A stretch of 64,000 nucleotides of DNA from Blastococcus sp. TF02-8 (GTDB lineage Bacteria > Actinomycetota > Actinomycetes > Mycobacteriales > Geodermatophilaceae), in contig NZ_QOHK01000005.1 in assembly GCF_003319175.1 (NCBI RefSeq), positions 186,001-250,000 on the forward strand. Direction: 5' to 3'. Under the pieces are notes generated by a model. It made no database searches, was not told the origin of the DNA, and was given only the letters and a program-made list of their open reading frames with translations. The translations under genes and the position numbers were made by a program. Positions 7,977 to 16,986 of the stretch are shown piece after piece (positions within the stretch are counted from its first letter, which is position 1; every line of letters begins with the position of its first letter).

Positions 7977-9113
7977 TCAGATCCAGTCGCGGCGCTTGAA
8001 GACGGCGTACAGGGTGACGCTGACCCCGAGCATCGCCACCAGCGCGAGCGGGTAGCCCAGCGACCAGTGCAGCTCCGGCATGTGGTCGAAGTTCATGCCG
8101 TACACGGTGCCGACGAGGGTGGGCGCGAACAGGATGGCGGCCCACGCGGAGATCTTCTTGACCTCCTCGCCCTGGGCGATCGAGGCCTCGGTGAGCTCCC
8201 GGATCTCCTCGTTCTGCCGCTGCGCCACCAGGGTCGCGTTGACGGTGAGGATGTCGCGCAGCTGCAGCCGGAAGCCCTCCACCCGCTCGGTCACCTGGAT
8301 GACGTGGTCGGCGACGTCGCGCAGGTAGCCCCGCAGCTCCTCGTCCACCCCGTACTTGTCGAAGCCGGCGGTCAGCGCGGCGATGATCCCGGTGAGCGGC
8401 TGGGCGGCCCGCTGGAACTCCAGCACCTCCTGCGAGAGCTCGTAGATGCGGCGGGAGACCCCGGGGTCCCCGCGGAAGACCTCGGTCTCGATCTCGTCAA
8501 TGTCGTTGGCCAGCCCGTCGACCACCGGGCGGTACCCGTCGACGACGGCGTCCAGCGTCGCGTACAGCACCGCCTCGCTGCCCTTGGCCAGCAGCGCCGG
8601 CTCGCTCTCCAGCCGGCGGCGCACCCGCGAGAGGTCCGGCGACTCGCTGTGCCGGACGGTGATCGCGAAGTCGCGGCCGAGGAACAGGTGCAGCTCCCCG
8701 AACTCGACCTCCTCGGCCGCGTCCAGGTACCGGGCGGCCTTGAGGACGACGAACAGCGTGGACCCGTAGCGCTCGAACTTCGGCCGCTGGTGGGCCTTGA
8801 TCGCGTCCTCGACCGCGAGCTCCGGCAGGTCGAACAGCTCCGCGAGCGAGCCCAGGTCCCCCGGCCCCGGTCGGTAGAGGCCCAGCCACGCCAGGCGCCC
8901 CTCCCCCAGGCCGAGCTCCTCGCGGCTCTCCTCGGCGGTGTCGGGGGTGGCGACGCGTCGACCGTCGGAGTAGACGGCATTGTCGACCATCCGCGCCGGG
9001 GCGGGCGGCTCGGCGACGGTGGCCGACCGCGGAACGGACGGCAGCAGCTCGACCCGCGGACGGCGGGCGAGGGTGGACAGCGCGGTGAGCGGGGCGCGGC
9101 GGCGCTCGGCCAT
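7977..9113 (-). CDS. corA: CorA family magnesium/cobalt channel
   Basis: 378-aa divalent-cation channel. It has a long cytoplasmic helical N-terminal part, then a C-terminal TM hairpin with the selectivity motif GMN at residues 339-341 (TVYGMNF), a second TM (GYPLALVAMLGVSVTLYAVF) and the basic tail KRRDWI. Its ATG at 9113 follows GGGAG. An open frame continues far upstream but belongs to another gene's antisense, so the ATG is preferred. Monocistronic, with 218 bp of apparently empty DNA before the next gene. Confidence 0.93.
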   Translation of the reverse strand: MAERRRAPLTALSTLARRPRVELLPSVPRSATVAEPPAPARMVDNAVYSDGRRVATPDTAEESREELGLGEGRLAWLGLYRPGPGDLGSLAELFDLPELAVEDAIKAHQRPKFERYGSTLFVVLKAARYLDAAEEVEFGELHLFLGRDFAITVRHSESPDLSRVRRRLESEPALLAKGSEAVLYATLDAVVDGYRPVVDGLANDIDEIETEVFRGDPGVSRRIYELSQEVLEFQRAAQPLTGIIAALTAGFDKYGVDEELRGYLRDVADHVIQVTERVEGFRLQLRDILTVNATLVAQRQNEEIRELTEASIAQGEEVKKISAWAAILFAPTLVGTVYGMNFDHMPELHWSLGYPLALVAMLGVSVTLYAVFKRRDWI

Positions 9114-9331
9114 GACGGACTCCCGGGGCGACGGGGACGGTGGTGGACACCGGAGCGGTCCTCGCACGCCGCCACGACCGGCAGGCCTAGACGGGGAGGA
9201 CCTCGGGATGGGTACTGGGAGGCTCGGCGCGCATCGTCCGACCTCCCTCGACCTCGGGGCCGCCGTCCGTCTGGCGGCCGTCGTCCATGGTGTCACGCTG
9301 CTCGCGCGGCGTACTCGCCCCGCCGGGTGAG

Positions 9332-10954
9332 TCAGCCCACGGAGCCGAGGACCACCTCGACCATCACCGGCAGCAGGACGACGATCAGCAGCGCACCGAG
9401 GACGTCGAAGGAGATGCCGGAACGGATCATCTTCGTGATCGGGACGACGCCCGACCCGTAGGCGATCGCGTTCTGCGGCGTCGACACCGGGAGCATGAAG
9501 CCGAAGGACGCCGCGAAGGTGGCGGCCAGCGCGGGGACGAACGGGTTGATCCCGGCCGCCATCGCCACCGGGATGATGATCGGCACGACGACGGCGGCCG
9601 ACGCGGTGTTCGACGTCGTCTCGCTGATGACGATCGCCAGGATCACCGCGAAGACCGTGATCGCGAAGGTGCTGGTCAGCCCCAGGGAGTCGGCCGAGGC
9701 CTGACCGATCGTCTCGGCGAGGCCGGTGCTGGCCAGCAGCGAGCCGAAGATGATGCCGGTCCCGAACAGCAGGATCGTTCCCCAGTCGATGGTGGCGGCG
9801 TCGCTCCACCGCAGGGTGAACTCCCGCGCCCTCCAGTCCGTCGGCAGCAGGAACAGCAACGACGCCCCCAGGACGGCGATGACGCCCTCGTCCATCCGGT
9901 CGCTGACGGTCGCGTACAGGTCGGAGTCGGTGCCCGCCGTGAGCGCGATGACGCCGGGGAAGATCCAGCAGGCGACGGTGACCGCGAAGGCGATGAGCGT
10001 GTTCTTCTCCGCGCGGGAGAACGAACCGAGCTCCGCCCGCTCCCTCTGCACGTACTCGCTCACCCCCTCGATCCGCCGGATCTCGGGCTTGTTCAGCAGC
10101 AGGAGCACGGCGGTCAGCGCGACGAACATGAGGGCGCAGATCGGCAGCGCCATGAGCATCCAGTCGAGGAAGCCGATCCGCTCCCCCGTCGCCTCCTCGA
10201 TCAGGCCGCGGCCGATCAGGTTGGGTGGCGTGCCGACCGGCGTGATCAGTCCGCCGACACTGGCGCCGTAGGCGAGCATCAGCATGATCGCGACGCCGAC
10301 GCGCAGCCGCAGCGGGTCGAAGTCCGGCCTCACCAGCTCCTTGTCCTGCAGCAGCTTGGCGATCACCGAGATGATCCCCAGCGCCGTCGGCAGCAGCATC
10401 GCGACCGTGGCCGTGTTGGAGACGAACGCCGAGAGCAGCGCCGTGATCGCCCCGAAGGCGATGGTCACGCGGTAGGTGGAGGTGCCGACCCACCTCAGCG
10501 ACAGCACGAACATGGCGAACCGGCGGGCCAGCCCGTGCTTGAGCATCGCCGCCGCGAGGATGAACGCCCCGATGAAGGTGAACACCGTCGTGGACCCGAA
10601 CGGCGCCAGCGCGTCGTCGGCCGGCACCACGCCGAGGACCACGATCGCGCCGATGCCGATGAGCCCACCGATCGGGATGGGCACGGGCTCGGTGATCCAC
10701 AGGACGATGACGCCCAGCAGGATGGCCGCCAGCAGGTGCTGGTCGCGGGCCAGGTCGACCGGCAGCAGCGCGAAGAGGACCGTCACCGCCGGCGCGAGGA
10801 ACAGCCCGACGGTGCGGCGGCCCCTCTCGAACCGTTCCTCGGCCGGGCTGAGCTCCTGCTCGCCGAGGCTGCGGTAGGTCGCACTGCCGCGGAAGGCGGC
10901 GTCGACGTCGGTCCGCCGGCCCTGCTGCCCTGGTGCCCGCTCGGTCGCGGTCAT
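9332..10954 (-). CDS. DASS (SLC13) family anion:sodium symporter
   Basis: 540-aa membrane protein with about 12 hydrophobic segments. The two SNT signature sites of the divalent-anion symporter family are visible, AFVSNTATVAMLLP in the first half and SETTSNTASAAVVVP in the second; they bind the carboxylate and sodium. GGLITPVGTPPNLIGRG is also typical. A soluble N-terminal stretch of about 45 aa is predicted to be cytoplasmic. The likely substrates are C4-dicarboxylates or related anions; sulfate or phosphate cannot be excluded. GGGAGG lies before the ATG. No operon partner. Confidence 0.9.
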   Translation of the reverse strand: MTATERAPGQQGRRTDVDAAFRGSATYRSLGEQELSPAEERFERGRRTVGLFLAPAVTVLFALLPVDLARDQHLLAAILLGVIVLWITEPVPIPIGGLIGIGAIVVLGVVPADDALAPFGSTTVFTFIGAFILAAAMLKHGLARRFAMFVLSLRWVGTSTYRVTIAFGAITALLSAFVSNTATVAMLLPTALGIISVIAKLLQDKELVRPDFDPLRLRVGVAIMLMLAYGASVGGLITPVGTPPNLIGRGLIEEATGERIGFLDWMLMALPICALMFVALTAVLLLLNKPEIRRIEGVSEYVQRERAELGSFSRAEKNTLIAFAVTVACWIFPGVIALTAGTDSDLYATVSDRMDEGVIAVLGASLLFLLPTDWRAREFTLRWSDAATIDWGTILLFGTGIIFGSLLASTGLAETIGQASADSLGLTSTFAITVFAVILAIVISETTSNTASAAVVVPIIIPVAMAAGINPFVPALAATFAASFGFMLPVSTPQNAIAYGSGVVPITKMIRSGISFDVLGALLIVVLLPVMVEVVLGSVG

Positions 10955-11006
10955 GACGCCTCCCGGTGCTGCGGTGCCCGGACCCTACTGCGCCACGGGC
11001 CCCGGG

Positions 11007-11879
11007 TCAGCGGCCGAAGATGCCCTGTCCGAACGCCCCCTTGGCGGTGATCCGGCGCGAGAGGTCCTTGCCCAGCTCGACGACCCGCGCCGTCTTCTCC
11101 GCCCCGAGCTGCAGCCACGGGTCGGCAGCGAGGGCGTCGGTCTGCACCTCGATGTGGGCGCGCAGCTCCTCGCCCTCGGCGGTCAGCCCCGCGTCGTCCA
11201 GGAGCCCGCGGTCGGCGAGGTCCGCGCAGGCGGCCGACCACTGCTCGTCCTTCCACCCGCGGGTGGCCTTGGCCGCCGCCTCGGTGAACCCACGTCCGGT
11301 GGCCGAGTGGGTGATCAGTGCCTCCAGGCCGGTGAGGCCCGCGTGCAGGAGGACGGCGACGTGCCCGTCGCCCCGGTGCTCGCGCAGCAGGGTGGCGCCG
11401 TGCCACACCTGCAGCAGCGGCTCCTCGGGCCACGGCTGGTCGGCGTGCCCCGCGTAGAGGGCCCGCCCTTCGGCGCTGAGCCCCTGGCACGCCTCGCGGA
11501 GCAGCCCGCCGAGCTCGGCGACCTCCGGCGAGGCGACGACGTCCTCCCCGAGCAGCCGGGTGAGCGAGGCGCGGGCCGCGTCGAGCCGGGCGGCGAGCAC
11601 CTGCTCCGGGGAGGCGAGGGTCCAGGCGCGCGGGATCATGTGCGCGACCAGCGAGGGCGAGAAGTTGTAGAAGGTCGCCGTCACCACCCCGGCGCCCACG
11701 GCGCCCATGGCGGCGGCGCGGGCGGCGAAGTAGACCATCCGGCCCGGCTTCAGCCCGAGGGCGGCGAGGTGCTCGTCCTGCTCCGGCGCGAAGTAGAGCT
11801 GCGAGTGCAGCGGGTCGATCGCGCGGTGGGCGCGGCCGACGAGGGCGGGATCGAAGACGGGCTGATCGACGCTGACCAT
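11007..11879 (-). CDS. SCO6745-like helical protein (function unknown)
   Basis: 290-aa cytoplasmic, largely alpha-helical protein. It resembles the actinobacterial SCO6745 family by its pattern: ALVGRAHRAIDPLHSQLYFAPE at the start, GRMVYFAARAAAMGAVGAGVVTATFYNFSP, and a MarR-like second half with GLTGLEALITHSATGRGFTEAAA and GLLDDAGLTAEGEELR, which reads as a winged-helix wing. No catalytic motif is evident and there is no signal peptide. The family has no assigned function; the winged-helix flavour could mean DNA binding, but that is inference. Not obviously in an operon. Confidence 0.7.
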   Translation of the reverse strand: MVSVDQPVFDPALVGRAHRAIDPLHSQLYFAPEQDEHLAALGLKPGRMVYFAARAAAMGAVGAGVVTATFYNFSPSLVAHMIPRAWTLASPEQVLAARLDAARASLTRLLGEDVVASPEVAELGGLLREACQGLSAEGRALYAGHADQPWPEEPLLQVWHGATLLREHRGDGHVAVLLHAGLTGLEALITHSATGRGFTEAAAKATRGWKDEQWSAACADLADRGLLDDAGLTAEGEELRAHIEVQTDALAADPWLQLGAEKTARVVELGKDLSRRITAKGAFGQGIFGR

Positions 11880-11959
11880 GGCCGCACCCTAGTCAGCGGT
11901 GCTCCACCCGTCAGCGACCGGCGGGGTCAGCGGGAAGCGGGGCATCGCAGCCTCCGGCC

Positions 11960-12340
11960 TCAGGTGCGGACGAACAGGCAGAAGGGGTGCCCGTCGGGGT
12001 CGGCGTAGGTGCGCACGTCCTCGTGCGGGTCGGTGTAGGCGTTGAGCAGCCGGGCACCGGCTGCCTCGGCCTCCGCAGCGGCGGCGGCGAGGTCCTCGAC
12101 CTGGAAGTCCAGGTGCTGCTGCATCTGCTGGGTGCCGGGCTGCGGCGGCCACACCGGGGGCACGTGGTCGGCCTCCCGCTGGAAGGACAGGCCGGGGCTG
12201 CCGTCCTCCGGCCGCAGGGCAGCCCACTCCGGGGAGTCGTCGTCCAGCGGCCAGCCCAGCAAGCGCTGGTAGAAGCGGGCCAGCGCCTGCGGGTCGGGGG
12301 TGCCGAGGACCGGCGCGCGCAGCCGGATGCCGGTGATCAT
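11960..12340 (-). CDS. VOC (glyoxalase/bleomycin-resistance fold) protein
   Basis: 126 aa with the vicinal-oxygen-chelate pattern: VLGTPDPQALARFYQRLLGWPL in the first beta-alpha module and HLDFQVEDLAAAAAEAEAAGA then TYADPDGHPFCLFV in the second. The His in HLDFQV and the acidic end typically line a metal site; whether this copy keeps the full metal triad is not clear. Its ATG overlaps the stop of the upstream amidohydrolase by 4 bp (ATGA), so the two are translated together. The substrate is unknown. Confidence 0.85.
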   Translation of the reverse strand: MITGIRLRAPVLGTPDPQALARFYQRLLGWPLDDDSPEWAALRPEDGSPGLSFQREADHVPPVWPPQPGTQQMQQHLDFQVEDLAAAAAEAEAAGARLLNAYTDPHEDVRTYADPDGHPFCLFVRT

Positions 12341-13233
12341 GCCTCGATCCTGAACAGCCGGGCGCCGTTGCGCCAGAGCACGGCGCGCAGCCACTCCTCC
12401 CCCAGGCCGAGCCGGTGCAGCGCCTGCAGCTGGTGGGCGTAGGCGTACGGGATCGAGGGGAAGTCGCTGCCCAGGAGGACCTTCTCCCGCAGGGCAGCCA
12501 GACGCGGCAGGTCCGCGGGGTCGAACGGCATCAGCCGCTCGGTGAAGTCCGTGGCGAACATCGTGGTGTCCAGGTGCACCCGCTCGTACCGCTCGGCGAG
12601 GTCGAGGAAGTCCCGGTACTCCGGCATGCCGAGGTGCGCGATGACCAGCTGCAGCCGCGGGTACCGCTCGAGCAGTCCCTGCATCGGCTCGGGCCCGGTG
12701 TGCTCCCCGGCCAGCGGGCCGGAACCGCAGTGGATGACCACCGGGGTGCCGGTCTCCTCCAGCCGCGCCCACACCTCCGCCAGCAGCGGGTCCCGCGGGT
12801 CGAAGGAGCCCACCTGCACGTGCACCTTGAACACCCGGGCGCCGCGGTCGAGCGCCTCGGCCACGTAGGCCGCCGCTGTCGGCTCCGGGAAGAAGGTGGC
12901 CGACTGCAGCACCTGCGGCCGGCCGGCGGCGAACTGGTGCGACCACTCGTTCAGCCAGGCCGCCATGCCCGCCTTGTGCGGGTACGGCAGCGTCGGGAAG
13001 GCGCGTACCCCGAGCCGGTCGAGGACGGCGAGCCGCTCCTCCTCCGACAGCCGGTAGGTCACCGGCCAGGCGGGGCCGTAGTGCGTCTCGGCGTGCGCGA
13101 AGTAGTCCCACACCTTGGCCTGCACCCGCTCGGGCAGGAAGTGCACGTGCACGTCCACCAGACCCGGCAGGCCGAGCTCACGCCAGTACCGGGGGACGTC
13201 GGCGTCGTCGACGGGAGCTGCGACGGGTTCCAC
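12337..13233 (-). CDS. Amidohydrolase-2 family metal hydrolase or decarboxylase
   Basis: 298-aa TIM-barrel hydrolase. Metal ligands expected in the family are visible: HVHF at residues 29-32, VIHCGSGP in the middle, VIAHLGMPEY and GSDFPSIPY towards the C-terminus. This is the amidohydrolase-2 type (COG2159-like), which includes decarboxylases and lactonases, so the reaction cannot be fixed. It is coupled to the VOC gene. Next to it, on the other strand, is a YCII gene; a shared role is possible but not shown. Confidence 0.87.
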   Translation of the reverse strand: MEPVAAPVDDADVPRYWRELGLPGLVDVHVHFLPERVQAKVWDYFAHAETHYGPAWPVTYRLSEEERLAVLDRLGVRAFPTLPYPHKAGMAAWLNEWSHQFAAGRPQVLQSATFFPEPTAAAYVAEALDRGARVFKVHVQVGSFDPRDPLLAEVWARLEETGTPVVIHCGSGPLAGEHTGPEPMQGLLERYPRLQLVIAHLGMPEYRDFLDLAERYERVHLDTTMFATDFTERLMPFDPADLPRLAALREKVLLGSDFPSIPYAYAHQLQALHRLGLGEEWLRAVLWRNGARLFRIEA

Positions 13234-13330
13234 GCGGGCGACCGTATCGACCGGCGATGACTTCCGCCGACGCCGCCCGTCCTACGTCGGACGACGAGCG
13301 GCGACCGGCCGCCGGGGACGAGGGAGCCCG

Positions 13331-13669
13331 ATGCCCAGGTACCTGATCTTGTTCGACGAGGGCGCGATGGCATTCCCCGCCGAGGAGCTGCAGGAGGTGG
13401 CGCGCGCCGCGACGGCGGTCGTGGCCGAGGCGCGGCAGGCGGGTGTGTGGGTGTTCGGCGCCGGGGTGCAGGACGCCGAGCCGACCGTCGTCGGTACCGA
13501 CGGCGCCGTCGCCCACGGGCTCGTCCCGCCAGGTCGGCCCCACGTCGGCGGGTTCACCGTCGTCGACGTGCCGACGCGGGAGGACGCCCTGGCGTGGGCT
13601 GCGCGGATCGCCACCGCCTGCCGGTGTGCCCAGGAGGTGTGGGAACTGATGCCGGACGCCGAGGTCTGA
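13331..13669 (+). CDS. YCII-related (DGPF-type) protein
   Basis: 112 aa, ATG at 13331 behind GAGGGAG. The fold pattern is that of YCII: MPRYLILFDEGAMAF, EARQAGVWVFGAGVQDAE, GGFTVVDVPTREDALAWA and a C-terminal VWELMPD. Such proteins are ferredoxin-like dimers, often next to ECF sigma factors or catabolic genes; no sigma factor is present here. Function is unknown. The open frame extends upstream of the ATG, but that part is antisense to the amidohydrolase and lacks a ribosome site. Confidence 0.85.
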   Translation: MPRYLILFDEGAMAFPAEELQEVARAATAVVAEARQAGVWVFGAGVQDAEPTVVGTDGAVAHGLVPPGRPHVGGFTVVDVPTREDALAWAARIATACRCAQEVWELMPDAEV

Positions 13670-13675
13670 CCCCGG

Positions 13676-14596
13676 TCAGAGGGTGACGACGACCTTGCCC
13701 CGCACGTGCCCGCCGGCGACCAGCTCGTGGGCCTCGGCGGTCCTCTCCAGTGGGAACGCCTTGGCGACGGCCACCCGCAGCTGACCGGCGTCGGCCATGC
13801 GGGCCAGCTCCTCCAGGTCGTGCCGCTCCGGACGCACGAACACGTAGCGGCCGCCGAGCTCGTTCACCGACGGGTCGACGACGCTGGCGATGCGGGAGAC
13901 GTCGCGCACCTGCTCCGGGGCGTCGGTCAGCGAGTCGCCACCGTTGAGGTCGAGCACCGCGTCCACCGGCTCCGAGAGCTGCCCGCTGATCGGGCCGGCC
14001 GAGTAGTCGAGCACCTCAGCGGCCCCGGCCTCGGTGAGGAAGCCGTGGTTGCGCGGGCTGGCGGTGCCGATCACGTGGGCACCCAGGGCGACGGCGATCT
14101 GCACGGCGAAGAACCCGACGCCGCCGGCCGCGCGGTGCACCAGCACCCGGTCGCCCTCGCCGACGGCCAGGGCCTCGGTCAGCGCCTGGTAGGCGGTGAG
14201 GCCCGCGAGCGGCACGGCGCCGGCCTCGGTGAAGGAGAGCGACTCCGGCTTGTGCGCCACGCACCGCTGCGGGGCCGAGACCAGCTCCGCCGTCGTCCCC
14301 CACTGGACGTCGTCACGGCGCAGGTAGCCGAACACCTCGTCGCCGGGCTGGAAGTCGACGACGGCCGGGCCGACCGCCTCGACGACCCCGGCGAGGTCCC
14401 AGCCCGGGATGATCGGGAAGTGGTGCGGGAAGAACCCGGCCAGACCGCCCTGGCGGATGCCGAGGTCGACCGGGTTGACGCCCGCCGCGCGGGTGCGCAC
14501 CAGCACGCTGTCGGGGCCGACGGGCGGCTCGGGCAGGTCCTCGCGCAGCTGCAGGACCTCGACGCCGCCGAAACGGTCGTAGGCGATACCTCTCAT
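13676..14596 (-). CDS. NADP-dependent quinone-oxidoreductase-like MDR enzyme
   Basis: 306-aa medium-chain dehydrogenase/reductase without zinc ligands, zeta-crystallin/quinone oxidoreductase type. It has an N-terminal GroES-like domain (RAAGVNPVDLGIRQG, PGWDLAGVVEAVG, PGDEVFGY) and a Rossmann domain with HRAAGGVGFFAVQIAVALGA. It ends with the family pattern GKVVVTL. It presumably reduces quinones or enones with NADPH. It ends 6 bp from the convergent YCII gene and lies 10 bp downstream of smpB on the same strand, so it may be read through from smpB. Confidence 0.88.
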   Translation of the reverse strand: MRGIAYDRFGGVEVLQLREDLPEPPVGPDSVLVRTRAAGVNPVDLGIRQGGLAGFFPHHFPIIPGWDLAGVVEAVGPAVVDFQPGDEVFGYLRRDDVQWGTTAELVSAPQRCVAHKPESLSFTEAGAVPLAGLTAYQALTEALAVGEGDRVLVHRAAGGVGFFAVQIAVALGAHVIGTASPRNHGFLTEAGAAEVLDYSAGPISGQLSEPVDAVLDLNGGDSLTDAPEQVRDVSRIASVVDPSVNELGGRYVFVRPERHDLEELARMADAGQLRVAVAKAFPLERTAEAHELVAGGHVRGKVVVTL

Positions 14597-14606
14597 GACC
14601 GCGCCC

Positions 14607-15083
14607 TCACCTGCGCCCCTTCACGTACCGGCCGAAGGCCTTCTGGATCTCGCGGCGCGAGTCGCGCTCGGCGAGGTCGTGCCGCTTGTCGTAGGACTTC
14701 TTGCCCTTCGCGAGCGCGAGGGTGGCCTTGACCTTGCCGTCCTTGAAGTACAGGTCCAGCGGGACGAGCGTCAGCCCGCCCTCCTTGGTCTTGCCGACCA
14801 GCTTGTCGATCTCGGCACGGTGCATGAGCACCTTCCGCTTGCGCCGCGGCGTGTGGTTGGTCCAGGTGCCCTGCACGTACTCGGGGATGTGGACGTGCTG
14901 CAGCCACACCTCGCCGTCGTCGATCGAGGCGAACCCGTCGACGAGCGAGGCGCGGCCGGCACGAAGGCTCTTCACCTCGGTGCCGGTGAGCACCAGGCCC
15001 ACCTCGTACGTGTCGAGGATCGAGTAGTCGTGCCGCGCCTTCTTGTTCTGGGCGATGAGCTTGCGCCCCTGTTCCCGCGGCAT
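14607..15083 (-). CDS. smpB: SmpB, tmRNA-binding protein
   Basis: 158 aa, full length for SmpB. Characteristic stretches are [55 protein letters not shown] and the basic tail [15 protein letters not shown], which in the family enters the mRNA channel. It delivers alanyl-tmRNA to stalled ribosomes; ssrA itself is at 7525-7897. It lies downstream of ftsE-ftsX as in many actinobacteria, but a 70-nt palindromic element separates it from ftsX. Confidence 0.97.
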   Translation of the reverse strand: MPREQGRKLIAQNKKARHDYSILDTYEVGLVLTGTEVKSLRAGRASLVDGFASIDDGEVWLQHVHIPEYVQGTWTNHTPRRKRKVLMHRAEIDKLVGKTKEGGLTLVPLDLYFKDGKVKATLALAKGKKSYDKRHDLAERDSRREIQKAFGRYVKGRR

Positions 15084-15121
15084 TCCTCCAGGTTACTGGG
15101 ACCCGCTGCGCCCGGTTCCGC

Positions 15122-15191
15122 GCGATCATGAAGTTGGGGAAGGAACACGCCGCGCGCGGTCGGCGCGCCACGTCCCGAACTTCATGATCGC
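15122..15191. repeat. Large palindromic (REP-like) hairpin between smpB and ftsX
   Basis: Arms GCGATCATGAAGTT (15122-15135) and AACTTCATGATCGC (15178-15191) are perfect complements of 14 bp. After one G-G mismatch the pairing continues with GGGA/TCCC, and the interior is itself GC palindromic. The element fills nearly the whole 114-bp gap between ftsX and smpB. It could be a dispersed repetitive palindrome, an mRNA-stabilising stem or a partial terminator. No second copy was found in this window. Confidence 0.7.
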
Positions 15192-15197
15192 CGGGGG

Positions 15198-16082
15198 TCA
15201 GAGGCGGACGTAGAGCCGCAACGTCACGTAGGAGGCGATGGCCGCGGCCAGCACACCGGCGGAGGTGATGACCACGCCGGTGCCGATGATCTGGCCCCAG
15301 TCGACGCCGGTGATGATCCCCGCCTTGATCGGGCCGGCCAGCGTGCGGTCGACGAACGTCAGCTTGGTGAGCACGAGGCCGCCCACGGCGAGCAGGCCAC
15401 CGATGAGCCCGGCCACCGCCGCCTCGAGGATGAACGGCAGCTGCGTGTACCAGCGCGAGGCGCCGACCAGTCGCATGATGTTGGTCTCGTTGCGCCGGTT
15501 GAACGCCGCCAGCTGGATGGTGTTGGAGATCAGCAGGAGTGCCGCGGCCGCCTGCACGAAGGCGACGGCGAGCGTGGCGTTGCGCGCTCCGTTGAGCAGG
15601 CTGAACAACCGGTCGAGGAAGTCGCCCTCGTCGCGCACCTGGTCCACGCCGTTCTCCCCGTTGGGGAACTCGGACGCGATGACCGAGTAGCGCTCGGGGT
15701 TCACCAGCTCGACGCGGAAGCTCTCGGGCAGCGCGTCCGGCGGGGTGTTCTCCACCAGCTCGGGCTGCTGCGCGAACTGCTCCTTGAACCGCTCGTACGC
15801 CTCGTCGCGGGACTCGTAGATGAAGTCCTTGACCTCGTCGGAGGCCTCGAGCTCGGTGCGGATGGCCTGCCGCTGCTCATCGGTCACGTCGTCGGCCAGG
15901 AAGATCGAGACCTGGACCTTGTCGTAGTAGATGTCCTTCATCTTGCCGATCATCTGGGCGATCAGCAGACCGGTGCCCATGAGGCCGAGCGAGATCGCCG
16001 TGGTCAGGATCATCGCCACCGTCATGGTGAGGTTGCGACGCAGCCCGGTGGCCACCTCGGAGAGCACGAAGTTGACGCGCAT
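15198..16082 (-). CDS. ftsX: FtsX, cell-division ABC transporter-like permease
   Basis: 294-aa membrane protein with one TM near the N-terminus (TMTVAMILTTAISLGLMGTGLL), an extracellular loop of about 125 aa (ADDVTDEQRQAI and onwards) and three C-terminal TMs, the FtsX topology. With FtsE it transmits a cytoplasmic ATPase signal to a periplasmic peptidoglycan hydrolase (RipC type in mycobacteria) rather than moving a substrate. It lies 47 bp after ftsE in the same transcript. Confidence 0.96.
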   Translation of the reverse strand: MRVNFVLSEVATGLRRNLTMTVAMILTTAISLGLMGTGLLIAQMIGKMKDIYYDKVQVSIFLADDVTDEQRQAIRTELEASDEVKDFIYESRDEAYERFKEQFAQQPELVENTPPDALPESFRVELVNPERYSVIASEFPNGENGVDQVRDEGDFLDRLFSLLNGARNATLAVAFVQAAAALLLISNTIQLAAFNRRNETNIMRLVGASRWYTQLPFILEAAVAGLIGGLLAVGGLVLTKLTFVDRTLAGPIKAGIITGVDWGQIIGTGVVITSAGVLAAAIASYVTLRLYVRL

Positions 16083-16129
16083 GAATTCCCTGTCGTGGAG
16101 TGCGGTGAGGCCCGGTCAGCGGCGGGCGG

Positions 16130-16819
16130 TCAGCGGCCGACGCCGTAGACGCCGCGCGACTGGTCGCGGGTGAGGACTCCCCCGTTGAGCTCGATGACGC
16201 GGCGGCGCATGGAGTCCACGATGTGGTAGTCGTGCGTCGCCATGATCACCGTGGTGCCGGTGCGGTTGATCCGCTCGAGCAGCAGCATGATGCCCTCGCT
16301 CGTCTCCGGGTCCAGGTTTCCGGTCGGCTCGTCGGCCAGCAGCACCAGCGGCCGGTTGACGAACGCGCGGGCGATCGCCACCCGCTGCTGCTCACCGCCG
16401 GAGAGCTCGCTGGGCAGCCGGTTGGCCTTGCCCTCCAGGCCGACCATCTCCAGCACCTCGGGCACGACCCGCTTGATCGTCCGGTGCGGCTTGTTGATGA
16501 CCTCGAGGGCGAACGCGACGTTCTGGGCGACCGTGCGGTTGCGCAGCAGGCGAAAGTCCTGGAAGACGCAGCCCATCGTGCGGCGGAGCTTGGGCACCTG
16601 CCACTTGCTCATCGTGTTCAGCGCCTTGCCGTTCACGACGACGGTCCCCGAGGTGGGGTCGTCCTCCTTGAGCAGCAGCCGCAGGAAGGTCGACTTGCCC
16701 GAACCGGAGGACCCGATCAGGAAGACGAACTCTCCCTTGTCGATCTCCGTGGACACGTCGTCCAGGGCCGGCCGCCCGCTCGCCGGGTAGAGCTTGGTGA
16801 CGTGTTGCAGTTCGATCAC
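16130..16819 (-). CDS. ftsE: FtsE, cell-division ATP-binding protein
   Basis: 229 aa. Walker [12 protein letters not shown] is at about residues 36-46, signature [16 protein letters not shown], Walker [12 protein letters not shown] and the switch His in [17 protein letters not shown] is the usual Q-loop of FtsE. The protein is cytoplasmic and pairs with FtsX. It is the first gene of ftsE-ftsX, 167 bp downstream of prfB; no clear terminator was seen in that gap. Confidence 0.96.
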   Translation of the reverse strand: MIELQHVTKLYPASGRPALDDVSTEIDKGEFVFLIGSSGSGKSTFLRLLLKEDDPTSGTVVVNGKALNTMSKWQVPKLRRTMGCVFQDFRLLRNRTVAQNVAFALEVINKPHRTIKRVVPEVLEMVGLEGKANRLPSELSGGEQQRVAIARAFVNRPLVLLADEPTGNLDPETSEGIMLLLERINRTGTTVIMATHDYHIVDSMRRRVIELNGGVLTRDQSRGVYGVGR

Positions 16820-16986
16820 GAGGTGCCACGGTACTAGCCGCGGGCCCCGACCACGGCCGATTGAGCGCGACCTGCCGGGAGTCGTTCTCGCAGAGGGTCA
16901 CCGTGCGGCCGCATCCGCCGGGACGGCGGTGACGGACGGTCGCCGGACCTCCCCGCCGACCCCGCGACAGTGACCTCAGCTACAGC

